In this document: piece by piece, positions 16,799-24,565 of the stretch | Layout: every line of letters begins with the position of its first letter | Numbering within the stretch: position 1 is the first letter of the stretch | Assembly (NCBI GenBank): GCA_937925855.1 | Contig: CALAMO010000020.1 | Coordinates: forward strand, 1-64,000 | Length of the DNA stretch: 64,000 bases | Direction: 5' to 3' | Source: an uncultured Thiotrichaceae bacterium | Lineage (GTDB): Bacteria; Pseudomonadota; Gammaproteobacteria; Thiotrichales; Thiotrichaceae | The notes under the pieces: model-generated | What the model saw: the letters and a program-made list of their open reading frames with translations, nothing else | Database searches by the model: none | What the model was told of the DNA's origin: nothing | Translations under genes and position numbers: made by a program

Positions 16799-17206
16799 AT
16801 GACAGATATACGCTGGATACAACGCCTAAACAACTGGAGCCGAGCACTAGCCCAACTCGACAAATTCATGGCGCGTGAAAAGCTCAACGAACTGGAAGAA
16901 CAAGGTTTAATCCAGTCTTTTGAGTACAATCACGAACTTGCCTGGAAAACACAAAAAGATTTCTTGCAGGAACAGGGTGTGCAGGGTTTATACGGTTCAA
17001 AAAATGTTGCCAGAGAAGCGTTTAGTACGGGTCTGATCGAAGATGGGCAGGTATGGATGGACATGATCCAGAGCCGCAACCTCACATCGCACACCTATAA
17101 CGAAGAAACTACGCAGAAAATTATTAAGGATATCGTTGATCGCTACTACCCGGCTTTTCATGCCTTACACACCAAATTCAGCACACTGGCAGAGAAAGCG
17201 GAATGA
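16799..17206 (+). CDS. hepT: HepT-like HEPN RNase toxin (HI0074 family)
   Basis: This 135-residue all-helical protein belongs to the nucleotidyltransferase-substrate-binding family typified by HI0074, now seen as HEPN toxins. The RNase motif RX4HXY is present as RNLTSHTY (Arg, His and Tyr, about residues 92-99). In characterised HepT/MntA pairs the Tyr is AMPylated by the antitoxin, which silences the RNase. The stop overlaps the MntA start in ATGA. A second, broken copy of the 5' end lies at 19021. An AT-rich leader with TTGGAG lies before the ATG. Confidence 0.87.
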   Translation: MTDIRWIQRLNNWSRALAQLDKFMAREKLNELEEQGLIQSFEYNHELAWKTQKDFLQEQGVQGLYGSKNVAREAFSTGLIEDGQVWMDMIQSRNLTSHTYNEETTQKIIKDIVDRYYPAFHALHTKFSTLAEKAE

Positions 17207-17541
17207 GTGAGCGTTTTGGCTTGCAGCTGGAAGTTATTGAGCGAATTCAGGCTGTTCTTGAATCATTTGAAGAAATTGATACTGTACTGCTTTACGGTTC
17301 GAGGGCCAAAGGTAACCACCGTAATGGATCGGATGTTGATCTAACCATTAAAACCTTCTCCGGTGTGCCGGTTAGAGGGAATCTGGTCTTTAGGGTGACG
17401 GATGCTATCGACGAACTGAATTTGATCTACACGTTTGATATTTCGCTGTTTGATCACATCCAGCAGGATGATTTGTTGGATCATATTAGTAGGGTGGGAG
17501 AAATTTTCTATCAGCGTGTTTGCACTCAGCATGATAAGTAG
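17203..17541 (+). CDS. mntA: MntA-like minimal nucleotidyltransferase antitoxin
   Basis: This 112-residue protein is a minimal nucleotidyltransferase of the HI0073 type. The catalytic motif GSX10DXD is complete: GSRAKG followed by GSDVDL, with ten residues between GS and the first Asp of DVD. A third acidic residue is likely in YTFDISLFD. It should AMPylate the Tyr of the HepT-type toxin encoded just upstream and so neutralise it. The four-base overlap with that gene ensures balanced synthesis. Confidence 0.88.
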   Translation: MSERFGLQLEVIERIQAVLESFEEIDTVLLYGSRAKGNHRNGSDVDLTIKTFSGVPVRGNLVFRVTDAIDELNLIYTFDISLFDHIQQDDLLDHISRVGEIFYQRVCTQHDK

Positions 17542-17668
17542 CATGGTGGAAGTTATTAGCAGGCAAAGCCCGCTATAGCTGGAACCCAAGCGTAAAAATG
17601 TTCGATAACTTTTGCATGCAGGCTTAAATCAGATCAGAAAAGTGCATCAGTATAAAAGTGCGAATACC

Positions 17669-18100
17669 CTAAGCAATATACTCCACCGGCAACCCAAGTC
17701 TACCAGCTGCCCCCGCCAAAGCCCCATCACAAGTCACCAAAGCCGCCTCCAACTGCATAGCAAACGCCAAATGCAAAGCATCAAGCGTCCGCAACGCACC
17801 TGTTCGCTGAGCCAGCCAGCGTTCTGCCTGCACAAAATGACTGTCGTTCATCGCCCGCACCTGATAAAGCTTCTGTGCAAGATGCTGAGAAAACAGCACT
17901 TGAATTTGATCTGCTTCATCAGTCGAAAGCTCTTTTGTTCTCACCCAACGAGACAGCGCAGAAGCAAACTCAGTTTTAGTCAGGTTAGAGATAACCGGCG
18001 TCTGTTGCAGCGACTGTAAAAACTCTTGCACCTGCGTTGAGTGCTTCTCTGCACGGTAATAAGGCAATAGTGCGGAAGTATCGAGATAGCACAGAGCCAT
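17669..18100 (-). CDS. vapC: VapC-type PIN-domain RNase toxin
   Basis: This 143-residue protein has a complete PIN domain: first Asp in CYLDTSALLPYY, Glu in LTKTEFASALSRW, Asp in LRTLDALHLAFAM and the last Asp in LVTCDGALAGAA. These acidic residues bind magnesium for single-strand RNA cleavage, often of tRNA. Its ATG overlaps the stop of the antitoxin gene by one base (TAATG). The operon is on the opposite strand to the neighbouring toxin-antitoxin pairs. Confidence 0.9.
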   Translation of the reverse strand: MALCYLDTSALLPYYRAEKHSTQVQEFLQSLQQTPVISNLTKTEFASALSRWVRTKELSTDEADQIQVLFSQHLAQKLYQVRAMNDSHFVQAERWLAQRTGALRTLDALHLAFAMQLEAALVTCDGALAGAAGRLGLPVEYIA

Positions 18101-18324
18101 TAATAACGTTCCTGCTCGCGCATTTCAGCTAGGGTGGTTGTAGTTTCAGCCCGTTCAGCCCGGAAGCCAGATAAATCCGGGAACACAGGTTTAGATTCAG
18201 AATAAGGTGTAATGCGCGCAATAGGCTTGCGATAACGTTGGATGATGACCTCTTCACCTTGTTCGACAGCGTGCAGGATGGCGGCAATTTGTTCGCGTGC
18301 TTCGGTGACGTTGATGACTTGCAT
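18100..18324 (-). CDS. vapB: Phd/YefM-type antitoxin partner of VapC
   Basis: This 74-residue protein starts with the Phd/YefM fold (MQVINVTEAREQIAAILHAV, then EEVIIQRYRKPIARITPY), which binds DNA as a dimer. The C-terminal half is charged and probably unfolded until bound to the toxin. It should neutralise the downstream PIN toxin and repress the operon. The sequence around 18340-18368 holds ATGTACATAAAATAATGTACAT, with palindromic ATGTACAT copies, a plausible operator. Confidence 0.87.
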   Translation of the reverse strand: MQVINVTEAREQIAAILHAVEQGEEVIIQRYRKPIARITPYSESKPVFPDLSGFRAERAETTTTLAEMREQERY

Positions 18325-18340
18325 GGTGATCTCTGAATTT

Positions 18341-18362
18341 TATGTACATAAAATAATGTACA
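18341..18362. promoter_or_regulatory. candidate operator of the vapBC operon
   Basis: Two copies of the self-complementary ATGTACAT (18341-18348 and 18355-18362) lie just upstream of the vapB start with 14-base periodicity. Antitoxins of the Phd/YefM class bind such palindromic pairs to autoregulate. The site is inferred from position and symmetry only. Confidence 0.45.
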
Positions 18363-18407
18363 TTATTTTGAGACTGGAGCAAACTGTTACGTTGAAAATC
18401 TAAGTGA

Positions 18408-18632
18408 AAAATTTTTTCCCGTCCTGTTAGTGCAAACATAAAGTGGCATGACATAGAAGCACTCTTTATCGCTTTGGGCGCTGAAATTAGTGAGCGCGAA
18501 GGTTCAAGAGTCGAGGTTTTTTTGTTTGATGAAGTCAGGATATTTCATCGACTACACCCTTCTCCAGATACTGATAAGGGCGCGGTTGCCAGTATCCGTA
18601 ATGGGTTAGAAATAAACGGTATAACGCCATGA
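18408..18632 (+). pseudogene. hicA: hicA toxin gene without a start codon
   Basis: Translation gives a clear HicA toxin core, KIFSRPVSANIKWHDIE then ALGAEISEREGSRVEV and HPSPDTDKGAVASI, ending at TGA 18630-18632. An in-frame TGA at 18405-18407 lies just before the homology, and no ATG, GTG or TTG start occurs in frame before the core. The usual first ten or so residues (a Lys-rich segment) are missing. The catalytic His region, normally near the HicA beta-sheet, appears as IFHRLHPSPDT. An ATT at 18411 is the only possible rare start. The gene is probably inactive, leaving the intact hicB as an orphan. Confidence 0.7.
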
Positions 18633-18961
18633 TGAACACAATGGAGTTTGATGGCTTTCAAGCCATTATCAAATACGATCCTGAAATTGAAATGTTTCGG
18701 GGTGAATTTCTCGGACTGAATGATGGTGCTGACTTTTACGCCAAAGACATTGAAGGTCTGAAGCATGAAGGAGCCACTTCTCTTAAGGTATTCCTTGCGG
18801 CCTGCGAAGAACGCGGTATCAAACCAAGGAAAGCTTACTCCGGTAAGTTTAATGTGAGAATTGCCCCGGCTTTGCATTCTGATATTGCCGTCAAAGCCTC
18901 TGCAGAGGGTAAGCGTTTGAACCAGTGGGTAGCTGAAACTTTACAACAAGCGACTGCTTAA
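18629..18961 (+). CDS. hicB: HicB-family antitoxin
   Basis: This 110-residue protein has the HicB RNase H-like half (FDGFQAIIKYDPEIEMFRGE, then GLNDGADFYAKDIEGL) and a C-terminal Arc/ribbon-helix-helix segment (FNVRIAPALHSDIAVKASAE then LNQWVAETL). It should bind the hicA operator and neutralise HicA. Its ATG overlaps the stop of the hicA remnant, the normal hicAB layout. A second ATG one codon on (18632) is equally possible. Confidence 0.87.
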   Translation: MMNTMEFDGFQAIIKYDPEIEMFRGEFLGLNDGADFYAKDIEGLKHEGATSLKVFLAACEERGIKPRKAYSGKFNVRIAPALHSDIAVKASAEGKRLNQWVAETLQQATA

Positions 18962-19009
18962 TCCCAATTATCTTACTGGTAGGTTGGTGGTTGCATATTG
19001 TGACATTGG

Positions 19010-19151
19010 AGCCAAAACGCATGACAGACACACGCTGGATAAAACGCCTAAACAACTGGAGCCGAGCACTAACCCAGCTCGATAAATTCATGGCGCGTGA
19101 AAAGCTTAACAACTGGAAAAGCAGGGTTTAATCCAGTCTTTTGAGTACAAT
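19010..19151 (+). pseudogene. truncated second copy of the hepT 5' end
   Basis: Bases 19021-19151 repeat 16799-16930 with only scattered changes, and the match includes about ten bases of leader with the ribosome-binding site. A one-base loss after AAAAGCTTAAC shifts the frame, so the reading frame ends at TAA 19129-19131 after 36 codons. The rest of the gene and its MntA partner are absent. The copy lies in the same orientation about 2.2 kb from the intact gene and brackets vapBC and hicAB. Confidence 0.85.
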
Positions 19152-19247
19152 AAAGTGATGCGTATTCCGCGACAATTATGAGCAGAAATTAATAGGCCGG
19201 AAGGGAATACGGTACAAGCGTTTCGCGGGGGCAGGAGAGCTTTAATA

Positions 19248-20285
19248 TCACTTAAGCCGCACCAGTCTTTCCTCTTCCGCTGAGGTATAGGCCGCCGCCA
19301 CTAGCCTTAAATTCCGCAGGTAGTCGCGCCCGGTATTTTCCAGCGGCGCACCGTTAAGTAAATGCGCCACCACATGCTGCTGCAGTCGAAATACGCAGTC
19401 TCCGCCAAAACCAATATCGTCCCAGGCATAGGGGTGCTCCAGCCATTCATCCTCGCCAAAACGGCGTAGCATAATCTGCGCATCACCGGTCAGTACCAGC
19501 TCACCTGCACTTCCTTCAATACTCAGTTCGCCCATGGTCAGCCGCCGGTTTGTTGCGGGATGATCGGCCAGTCGATTACCATCAAAATGCCCGGCTAAGC
19601 CGCTGCTAAATTGGAGCAGTATATGCCCGGCGTCTTCCCCCTGAATGGCTGGATTAAGGCGGCGCAAAGCGGCGAATACGCCGTTAATTTCACCGAACAA
19701 AAAGCGGAACACATCGAATAAATGCACGCCTGTTTCATTGATGAGAAAGCGTGGCATCTGCTGGAATGAGGGTTGGCGTGCTAGATAGGCCTCTGGTCCT
19801 TGGCCGTCACCGGGACGTAGGCGAAACTGCACGCCATATAACTCGCCCAGCACATTATTAGCCAGCAGGCGCGCAAGCGCACGGTACCAGGGTTGAAAGC
19901 GAAAATTCTCATGAATGATTAAGCGAATACCCGCGGCCTCCGCGAGTTGTACCGCTGTCTCCGCTTCTTCTAACGACCGAGTAAACGGCTTCTGGCAGAT
20001 CACATCCACGCCGTGTTCGGCGGCTAGCCTGATAAAGGGCAGGTGCGTCACCGGCGGGGTAATAATGTCTAACAGATCGGGTTGTTCCGTCGCTAGTAGG
20101 GTCGCCGGATCAGGATAAACCGCTGGAATGTGATACTGGGTGGCGGTTGCTTCTGCTACCTTGGCTTCACGGTCAGCGACGGCGATGAGTTCGACAGGGA
20201 GGCGCTGCCATGCGGCGTGGTGAAACTGGCTGAAGTAGCCACAGCCTAGGGTGGCTACTTTGAGCCGGTTTTCTGTAGGGTCCAA
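19248..20285 (-). CDS. Gfo/Idh/MocA-family oxidoreductase
   Basis: This 345-residue protein has the N-terminal Rossmann fold with the loop TLGCGYFSQFHHAAW, the conserved DIITPPVTHLPF strand and the family signature QKPFTRSLEEAE, in which the Lys helps catalysis. The C-terminal sheet domain follows with NETGVHLFDVFRF containing the conserved His/Asp. Such enzymes oxidise or reduce sugars, inositols or related polyols with NAD(P). The next gene on the same strand upstream is an SMP-30-type lactonase, which would open the lactone formed by a sugar dehydrogenase, so the two could act in sequence. The substrate is unknown. Confidence 0.87.
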   Translation of the reverse strand: MDPTENRLKVATLGCGYFSQFHHAAWQRLPVELIAVADREAKVAEATATQYHIPAVYPDPATLLATEQPDLLDIITPPVTHLPFIRLAAEHGVDVICQKPFTRSLEEAETAVQLAEAAGIRLIIHENFRFQPWYRALARLLANNVLGELYGVQFRLRPGDGQGPEAYLARQPSFQQMPRFLINETGVHLFDVFRFLFGEINGVFAALRRLNPAIQGEDAGHILLQFSSGLAGHFDGNRLADHPATNRRLTMGELSIEGSAGELVLTGDAQIMLRRFGEDEWLEHPYAWDDIGFGGDCVFRLQQHVVAHLLNGAPLENTGRDYLRNLRLVAAAYTSAEEERLVRLK

Positions 20286-20452
20286 ACCTTGCTCCTGTTA
20301 TGTTTCGCTGGCGTGTCTTTGTAGATTTTATCATTGTCGAGGCGCTTAACCTATGAGACTCGACAAATAGGTAAGTTGTACCTAAGACAATATCAGATAT
20401 GGATAATGAACGCCGCTACAGCTGGAACAAAGAAGAACTTTCTGAATACAGC

Positions 20453-21439
20453 CTAAAACCACCAATGCACCGGCGCATGGCCCGCGACGGGCATCCGCAG
20501 TGTGGCAATTTTATCGCCCAACAAGCACCCCAGATAACCTAGCTGCAAGTCGGCACCGCCAAAGGCCAGACTGGAAATATTCTGTAGCCGCTTGCTGTGT
20601 ACATTATCCAGATGAGCTCGCCCCAGATTCTCGCTCAGATACGCCGCCTCAATCTCACTTAGCCGCCCCAGTTCAACATCTTGCAGGTAAATATGCTGCT
20701 CTCCCTGCGGCGTCACTTTAATGATGCGGTTGCTGATGATGCTGGTGACCCACAGATCACCGTTGACATCAAACACCAAGCCATCTGGCCAGCTGCCAGC
20801 GCCAAAGTGAGTCACCGTTTCGCGTGCGCCCAGTGTATGATCGGCTCCGATGCGAAACCGGCTCATGCGGCGACCAAAGGTTTCATTCACGTAGAGATAT
20901 TCACCCGCTGGATCGACCACGCACTCATTGGTATAGCCGAGCTGGTCGGCAACAATCCGTGCTTTACCCTCATGCAGCAGTATAATAAAACCGTCGGCGA
21001 CTGAAGCTTTATAGCCTTGTGCACGCGGGATCAGGCGCGTGCTGACCGTGATCCAGAGGCGGCCTTTAGCATCGAGGTGGATATAGTTGCTGGGCGGGAG
21101 GGGCTGGCCGTTCACTTCAGTCAGGAAGGGTGTGAGCTGGCCGTCTTTATCCAGGCGATACACACCGCCCGTGCTAGCGCCTAGGTGTGCCAGCAGATAA
21201 CTGGTGTCTGCCAGCAGGCAAATACCATTTGGCTGCACGGCCAGCGGAGCGGTGTCTGGATTTGCTAATAAATGCTCGACGCGGCCATCTGGGTAAATTC
21301 GGCTAATACCACCGTCCCAGTTGGCGACGTGCGTGCTGCCATCGGCGGTACACAGTACGCACTCCGGCCGCTTCAGGCCGTGTCCGATGAAGTCAATGTC
21401 GCGTAGGCGTGTCTGTGTGGCGTTTGGTGTTTTAGTCAT
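20453..21439 (-). CDS. SMP-30/gluconolactonase-family lactonase
   Basis: This 328-residue protein is a six-bladed propeller of the SMP-30/strictosidine synthase-like group (RPECVLCTADGSTHVANW, then QPNGICLLADTSYLL, YTNECVVDPAGEYLYVNET and WPDGLVFDVNGDLWV). Family members hydrolyse sugar lactones using one calcium or zinc bound by Glu, Asn and Asp residues of these blades. The ATG at 21437-21439 has GAGAAA upstream; an earlier in-frame ATG at 21469 would place coding sequence in the right half of a perfect inverted repeat and is less likely. It is separated from the Gfo/Idh/MocA gene by 167 bases. Confidence 0.83.
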   Translation of the reverse strand: MTKTPNATQTRLRDIDFIGHGLKRPECVLCTADGSTHVANWDGGISRIYPDGRVEHLLANPDTAPLAVQPNGICLLADTSYLLAHLGASTGGVYRLDKDGQLTPFLTEVNGQPLPPSNYIHLDAKGRLWITVSTRLIPRAQGYKASVADGFIILLHEGKARIVADQLGYTNECVVDPAGEYLYVNETFGRRMSRFRIGADHTLGARETVTHFGAGSWPDGLVFDVNGDLWVTSIISNRIIKVTPQGEQHIYLQDVELGRLSEIEAAYLSENLGRAHLDNVHSKRLQNISSLAFGGADLQLGYLGCLLGDKIATLRMPVAGHAPVHWWF

Positions 21440-21453
21440 AATGTTTTCTCGTG

Positions 21454-21509
21454 GATGCTGCGGTAGCACAGTGCAGTCATTGACTTTAGCGCCGTGCTAC
21501 CGCAGCATC
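21454..21509. promoter_or_regulatory. perfect 16-bp inverted repeat between divergent genes
   Basis: GATGCTGCGGTAGCAC (21454-21469) is matched by its exact reverse complement at 21494-21509, with a 24-base spacer. It sits between the lactonase start (21439) and the divergent TauE start (21540). It could be a two-site operator for a regulator acting on both genes or an RNA hairpin in a leader. Confidence 0.8.
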
Positions 21510-21539
21510 AAGCTTCCCTAGCACCCGGCGGGCCGTCCC

Positions 21540-22286
21540 ATGAGTGACCTACTGATATTCTTCGTCCTGTTTTTTGTTGGCGCCATTGCCGGTTTTATGA
21601 ATGTGCTCGCGGGCGGCGGCTCGGCGTTGACTGTCCCGGTGCTGGTGTTTATGGGCTACGACCCAACGGTGGCGAACGGCTCGAATCGGATTGCTATTCT
21701 GGCTGAGACCGTGAGCGGTATCGCAGCGTTTAAACAAAACCAATATTCTGATTTTAAGCTGAGCTGGCGGCTGGCGGCGATGACGCTGCCCGGTGCGGTG
21801 ATTGGCGGTATTTATGCGGTTTATGTCGACGATGAGCTGTTTATGAAGCTGCTTGGGATCGTGATGGTACTGGTCATTGTGTCCCTTTTATTCCCGAAAG
21901 CGCAGGTATTGGAGCATGCTAAACAACACCGCTGGGCAGGCTGGCTACAATGGCCAGTGATGTTTGTGATTGGTTTTTACGGCGGGTTTATTCAGGCCGG
22001 CGTTGGCTTTCTGATTATGGCCGGGCTGACGCACCTGTATAGCATGGATTTGGTGCGGGTCAATATGCACAAGTTGGTCATTACCCTGGTGTTTACGCTG
22101 CCTGCCGTGATCTTTTTTACCTGGACGGGGAATATTAACTGGTTCGCGGCGATTGCGCTGGCGCTGGGTATGTCGCTGGGCGCATGGGTGGCGGTTAAAG
22201 CGGCAATTAAGAAGGGCGAGGGTATTGTGCGTGTCATGCTGATGGTGGCACTGGGGGTAGTGGCGCTGAAATTGCTGTTCTTTTGA
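21540..22286 (+). CDS. TauE/SafE-family anion exporter
   Basis: This 248-residue membrane protein has about eight hydrophobic helices and the family motif NVLAGGGSALTVPVLVFMGYDP near the N terminus, with its internal repeat at YGGFIQAGVGFLIMAGL. TauE/SafE members move sulfite, sulfoacetate or other organosulfonates out of the cell. A sulfite dehydrogenase operon lies 10 kb away, which makes sulfite a reasonable guess, but no direct link is seen. The ATG at 21540 has no strong ribosome-binding site; GGCGGG precedes it. Confidence 0.85.
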   Translation: MSDLLIFFVLFFVGAIAGFMNVLAGGGSALTVPVLVFMGYDPTVANGSNRIAILAETVSGIAAFKQNQYSDFKLSWRLAAMTLPGAVIGGIYAVYVDDELFMKLLGIVMVLVIVSLLFPKAQVLEHAKQHRWAGWLQWPVMFVIGFYGGFIQAGVGFLIMAGLTHLYSMDLVRVNMHKLVITLVFTLPAVIFFTWTGNINWFAAIALALGMSLGAWVAVKAAIKKGEGIVRVMLMVALGVVALKLLFF

Positions 22287-22300
22287 GGGTTGGACAAGTG

Positions 22301-22753
22301 CTAGAAAATACCCATTTTCAGCCCTTCCGCCATCCCGGCCCCCAGCTCATAACATTGCGCTGTGAAGGTCGCCTGAAAATCGCCGCTTAGGATCAGGGGT
22401 TCTTGCACTGCGTTCCAGCGTAAGCCAGTCACAATACGGTCTACGCTGGTCTTTGCGCCCTGGCCGTCGTTGCCTGCTTTAACGTATAGTGCCATCGATA
22501 AGCCCTGTGTTTCTTCCAAGCAGGGATAATAAATTCGTTCAAAAAAGTCCTTCAGCGCACCGCTCATATAGCCAAAATTCTCAGTGGTACCAAGAATAAT
22601 CGCGCCCGCCCGCCGTACATGCGCCGCATCAGCTTCAAACGGCGTGCAAACCACCGGCTCAATAGCGGCTGAGCGTGCGCCATCGGCGACCGCCGAACGA
22701 AGAGTCTGCGTATTGGGCGATGGGGTGTTGGCAATAATCAATAAGGGTTTCAT
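22301..22753 (-). CDS. flavodoxin-like NAD(P)H-dependent reductase
   Basis: This 150-residue protein has the flavodoxin-like fold. The N-terminal phosphate-binding loop is IIANTPSPNTQTL and the flavin-contact loop is LGTTENFGYMSGALKDFFER. Similar small proteins reduce quinones or act as flavin carriers. The ATG at 22751-22753 starts the fold exactly; an upstream in-frame ATG at 22789 would add 12 residues with no homology. The gene is convergent with tauE, 14 bases apart. Confidence 0.8.
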   Translation of the reverse strand: MKPLLIIANTPSPNTQTLRSAVADGARSAAIEPVVCTPFEADAAHVRRAGAIILGTTENFGYMSGALKDFFERIYYPCLEETQGLSMALYVKAGNDGQGAKTSVDRIVTGLRWNAVQEPLILSGDFQATFTAQCYELGAGMAEGLKMGIF

Positions 22754-22919
22754 GTGTTCAGGGTTGCGTGATGGGTGAGCGGCTTGCATAAAATGCGGTG
22801 AATTGACGTGTCAGTGTATTAAAGGGTGTTAAGCTATGCAAACAAGTGGGTGTGGGCCGTTAGCAGCGCATGATTGCAGGCCGCATCCCGAGAAACTTAT
22901 CTATTATGGAGGCTAATCC

Positions 22920-23372
22920 ATGGCCCAAGCCTGGTGGCAGGAAAAATCACTCACCGAAATGAATCGCACCGAATGGGAGAGTCTGTGCGACCACTGTGCG
23001 AAGTGCTGTCTGAATAAATTAGAAGATGAAGACGACGGCACAGTGTATTACACCGATGTGGCCTGTGATTTATTGGATGCGGGCAGCTGTCAGTGCAGTG
23101 ACTACGCGAATCGGGAGCGTTTAGTGCCGGATTGTCTGCGGCTGACACCGGATAATCTGGATGAGTTATACTGGATGCCCCCCAGCTGTGCTTACCGCCT
23201 GCTGCATGAAGGCAAAGCGCTGCCTTCCTGGCATCATTTGGTGTCGGGCAGCAAGGAAACCATTCACGCGGTGGGCGAGTCGGTAGCGGGGCGTTTTGTT
23301 TATGCGAAGGAGGTTGCTGAAGCTACATGGGAAGAACGAATCATAGAATGGCCGCTGGATCACCAGCCCTAG
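22920..23372 (+). CDS. ycgN: YcgN-family cysteine-cluster protein
   Basis: This 150-residue protein belongs to the UPF0260/YcgN family. It has the conserved cysteine clusters CDHCAKCCLNKLEDED and DVACDLLDAGSCQC, then DCLRLTPDNLDELYWMPPSC. The cysteines probably bind a metal or iron-sulfur cluster; the role is unknown. A GGAGG sequence lies ten bases before the ATG. The start of hslR is inside the last 15 codons, so the two are coupled. Confidence 0.9.
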   Translation: MAQAWWQEKSLTEMNRTEWESLCDHCAKCCLNKLEDEDDGTVYYTDVACDLLDAGSCQCSDYANRERLVPDCLRLTPDNLDELYWMPPSCAYRLLHEGKALPSWHHLVSGSKETIHAVGESVAGRFVYAKEVAEATWEERIIEWPLDHQP

Positions 23373-23743
23373 ACAGCGTCCGCCTCGATAAATGGCTGTG
23401 GGCCGCTCGGTTTTTTAAAACGCGCCAGCTGGCGGTAGAAGCCATTAGCGGGGGCCATGTGCATATTAACGGCGACCGGGTGAAACCCTCGCGGGCGGTG
23501 CGTCCCGGCGATGAACTGCGTATTACCAAGGGCCATGACACCTGGCTGATCACCGTATTGGGCCTGAATGATAAGCGTCGCCCGGCGAAAGAAGCGACGT
23601 TGCTGTATCAGGAAGACGACCATCAGCGAGCGCAGCGCGAACAGCAAACGGAAATGCGCAAGCTGCACGGGGTGAATATTCCGACGCGCAAACCCGATAA
23701 GCGCGAGCGGCGTAAGCTGGAATCGTTTAAGCAGTCTTGGTGA
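23327..23743 (+). CDS. hslR: ribosome-associated heat-shock protein Hsp15
   Basis: This 138-residue protein has an S4 RNA-binding domain (SVRLDKWLWAARFFKTRQLA, then GGHVHINGDRVKPSR) and a basic C-terminal tail (RKPDKRERRKLESFKQSW), the build of Hsp15. Hsp15 binds 50S subunits carrying peptidyl-tRNA and helps to rescue stalled ribosomes after heat shock. Two starts are possible, 23327 and 23348, both inside ycgN; AGGAGG at 23308 lies 13 bases before the first. The 3' end overlaps the convergent patatin gene by 17 bases. Confidence 0.9.
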   Translation: MGRTNHRMAAGSPALDSVRLDKWLWAARFFKTRQLAVEAISGGHVHINGDRVKPSRAVRPGDELRITKGHDTWLITVLGLNDKRRPAKEATLLYQEDDHQRAQREQQTEMRKLHGVNIPTRKPDKRERRKLESFKQSW

Positions 23744-24560
23744 GCGCAGCGAGTTCAGCCGTGTTGTTGAGCACACACTGCTCACCGTGTTGAATCGCCG
23801 TAGCGGCCTTGTAAAATTCCAGCAGACTTAAGGCGCTTACCTGCGGGCAGAGTAAAACATCCGGTGGGTCGTCGCTGAGGCGGCACTGGGTGATGCGGTT
23901 ATGGGTAATATTAATGGTGCCCGTCAGCGTCTCCATTAGGCCGGGTTCCACGTCTGCAGCAGCTTCGCGCTGTGCTGTTTGCATGCTATTTACATTAACC
24001 GCAATCACTCTATCCGCCCCAAGTGCCCGACACAGCGAGACCGGCACCGGATTCACCAAACCACCGTCTACCAACCATCTGTCCTGATAGGCCAAGGGTG
24101 GAAACAGGCCGGGCAGAGCAATCGAAGCCCACACGGCATCAATCACTTTACCTTCGCGCAGCCAGATTTCTTCCCCGCTGTGTAAGTCGGTCGCCACTGT
24201 GGCGAAGGCGGTATTTAGGCCATCGATGCTTTGTTGGGTGGCGCACACATGGTCGTTGAAAAATTCGCGTAGTTTCTGCTGATGGGCGAAGCCATTGAAG
24301 CGCGCTTTTAGCTCAAAGTAGCGCATCATCTCCAATTTACCCAGCGATAAAGTCCACTTTTCCAGTTTGTCTAAGTTATTAACGGCATAGGCCGCGCCCA
24401 CAATCGCACCAATCGAACAGCCCGCAACAATGTCAGGTCGGATACCCATTTTATCTAGCTGTTTTAGCACGCCAATATGAGCCCAGCCGCGTGCGGCACC
24501 ACCGCCAAGGGCGATACCAAGGCGTGGTTTTTGGGGCTGAATCAGGGAGTGTTGTGACAT
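23727..24560 (-). CDS. patatin-like phospholipase (RssA family)
   Basis: This 277-residue protein has the patatin catalytic set: oxyanion loop LGGGAARGWAHIGVL, nucleophile GCSIGAIVG (Ser about residue 48) and the catalytic Asp in DGGLVNPVP. It has no signal peptide. RssA-like members are serine lipases or esterases of unclear physiological role. It starts five bases after the stop of the di-haem peroxidase gene and so may be the last gene of the operon that runs down from 30696. Functional connection to that operon is uncertain. Confidence 0.88.
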   Translation of the reverse strand: MSQHSLIQPQKPRLGIALGGGAARGWAHIGVLKQLDKMGIRPDIVAGCSIGAIVGAAYAVNNLDKLEKWTLSLGKLEMMRYFELKARFNGFAHQQKLREFFNDHVCATQQSIDGLNTAFATVATDLHSGEEIWLREGKVIDAVWASIALPGLFPPLAYQDRWLVDGGLVNPVPVSLCRALGADRVIAVNVNSMQTAQREAAADVEPGLMETLTGTINITHNRITQCRLSDDPPDVLLCPQVSALSLLEFYKAATAIQHGEQCVLNNTAELAALTKTA

Positions 24561-24565
24561 AGTGT

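Noticed and set aside
15371-19151. Integron cassette array explanation for the toxin-antitoxin island
   Set aside because: Gene orientations are mixed and no attC-like inverted sites were found between the genes; no integrase is present.
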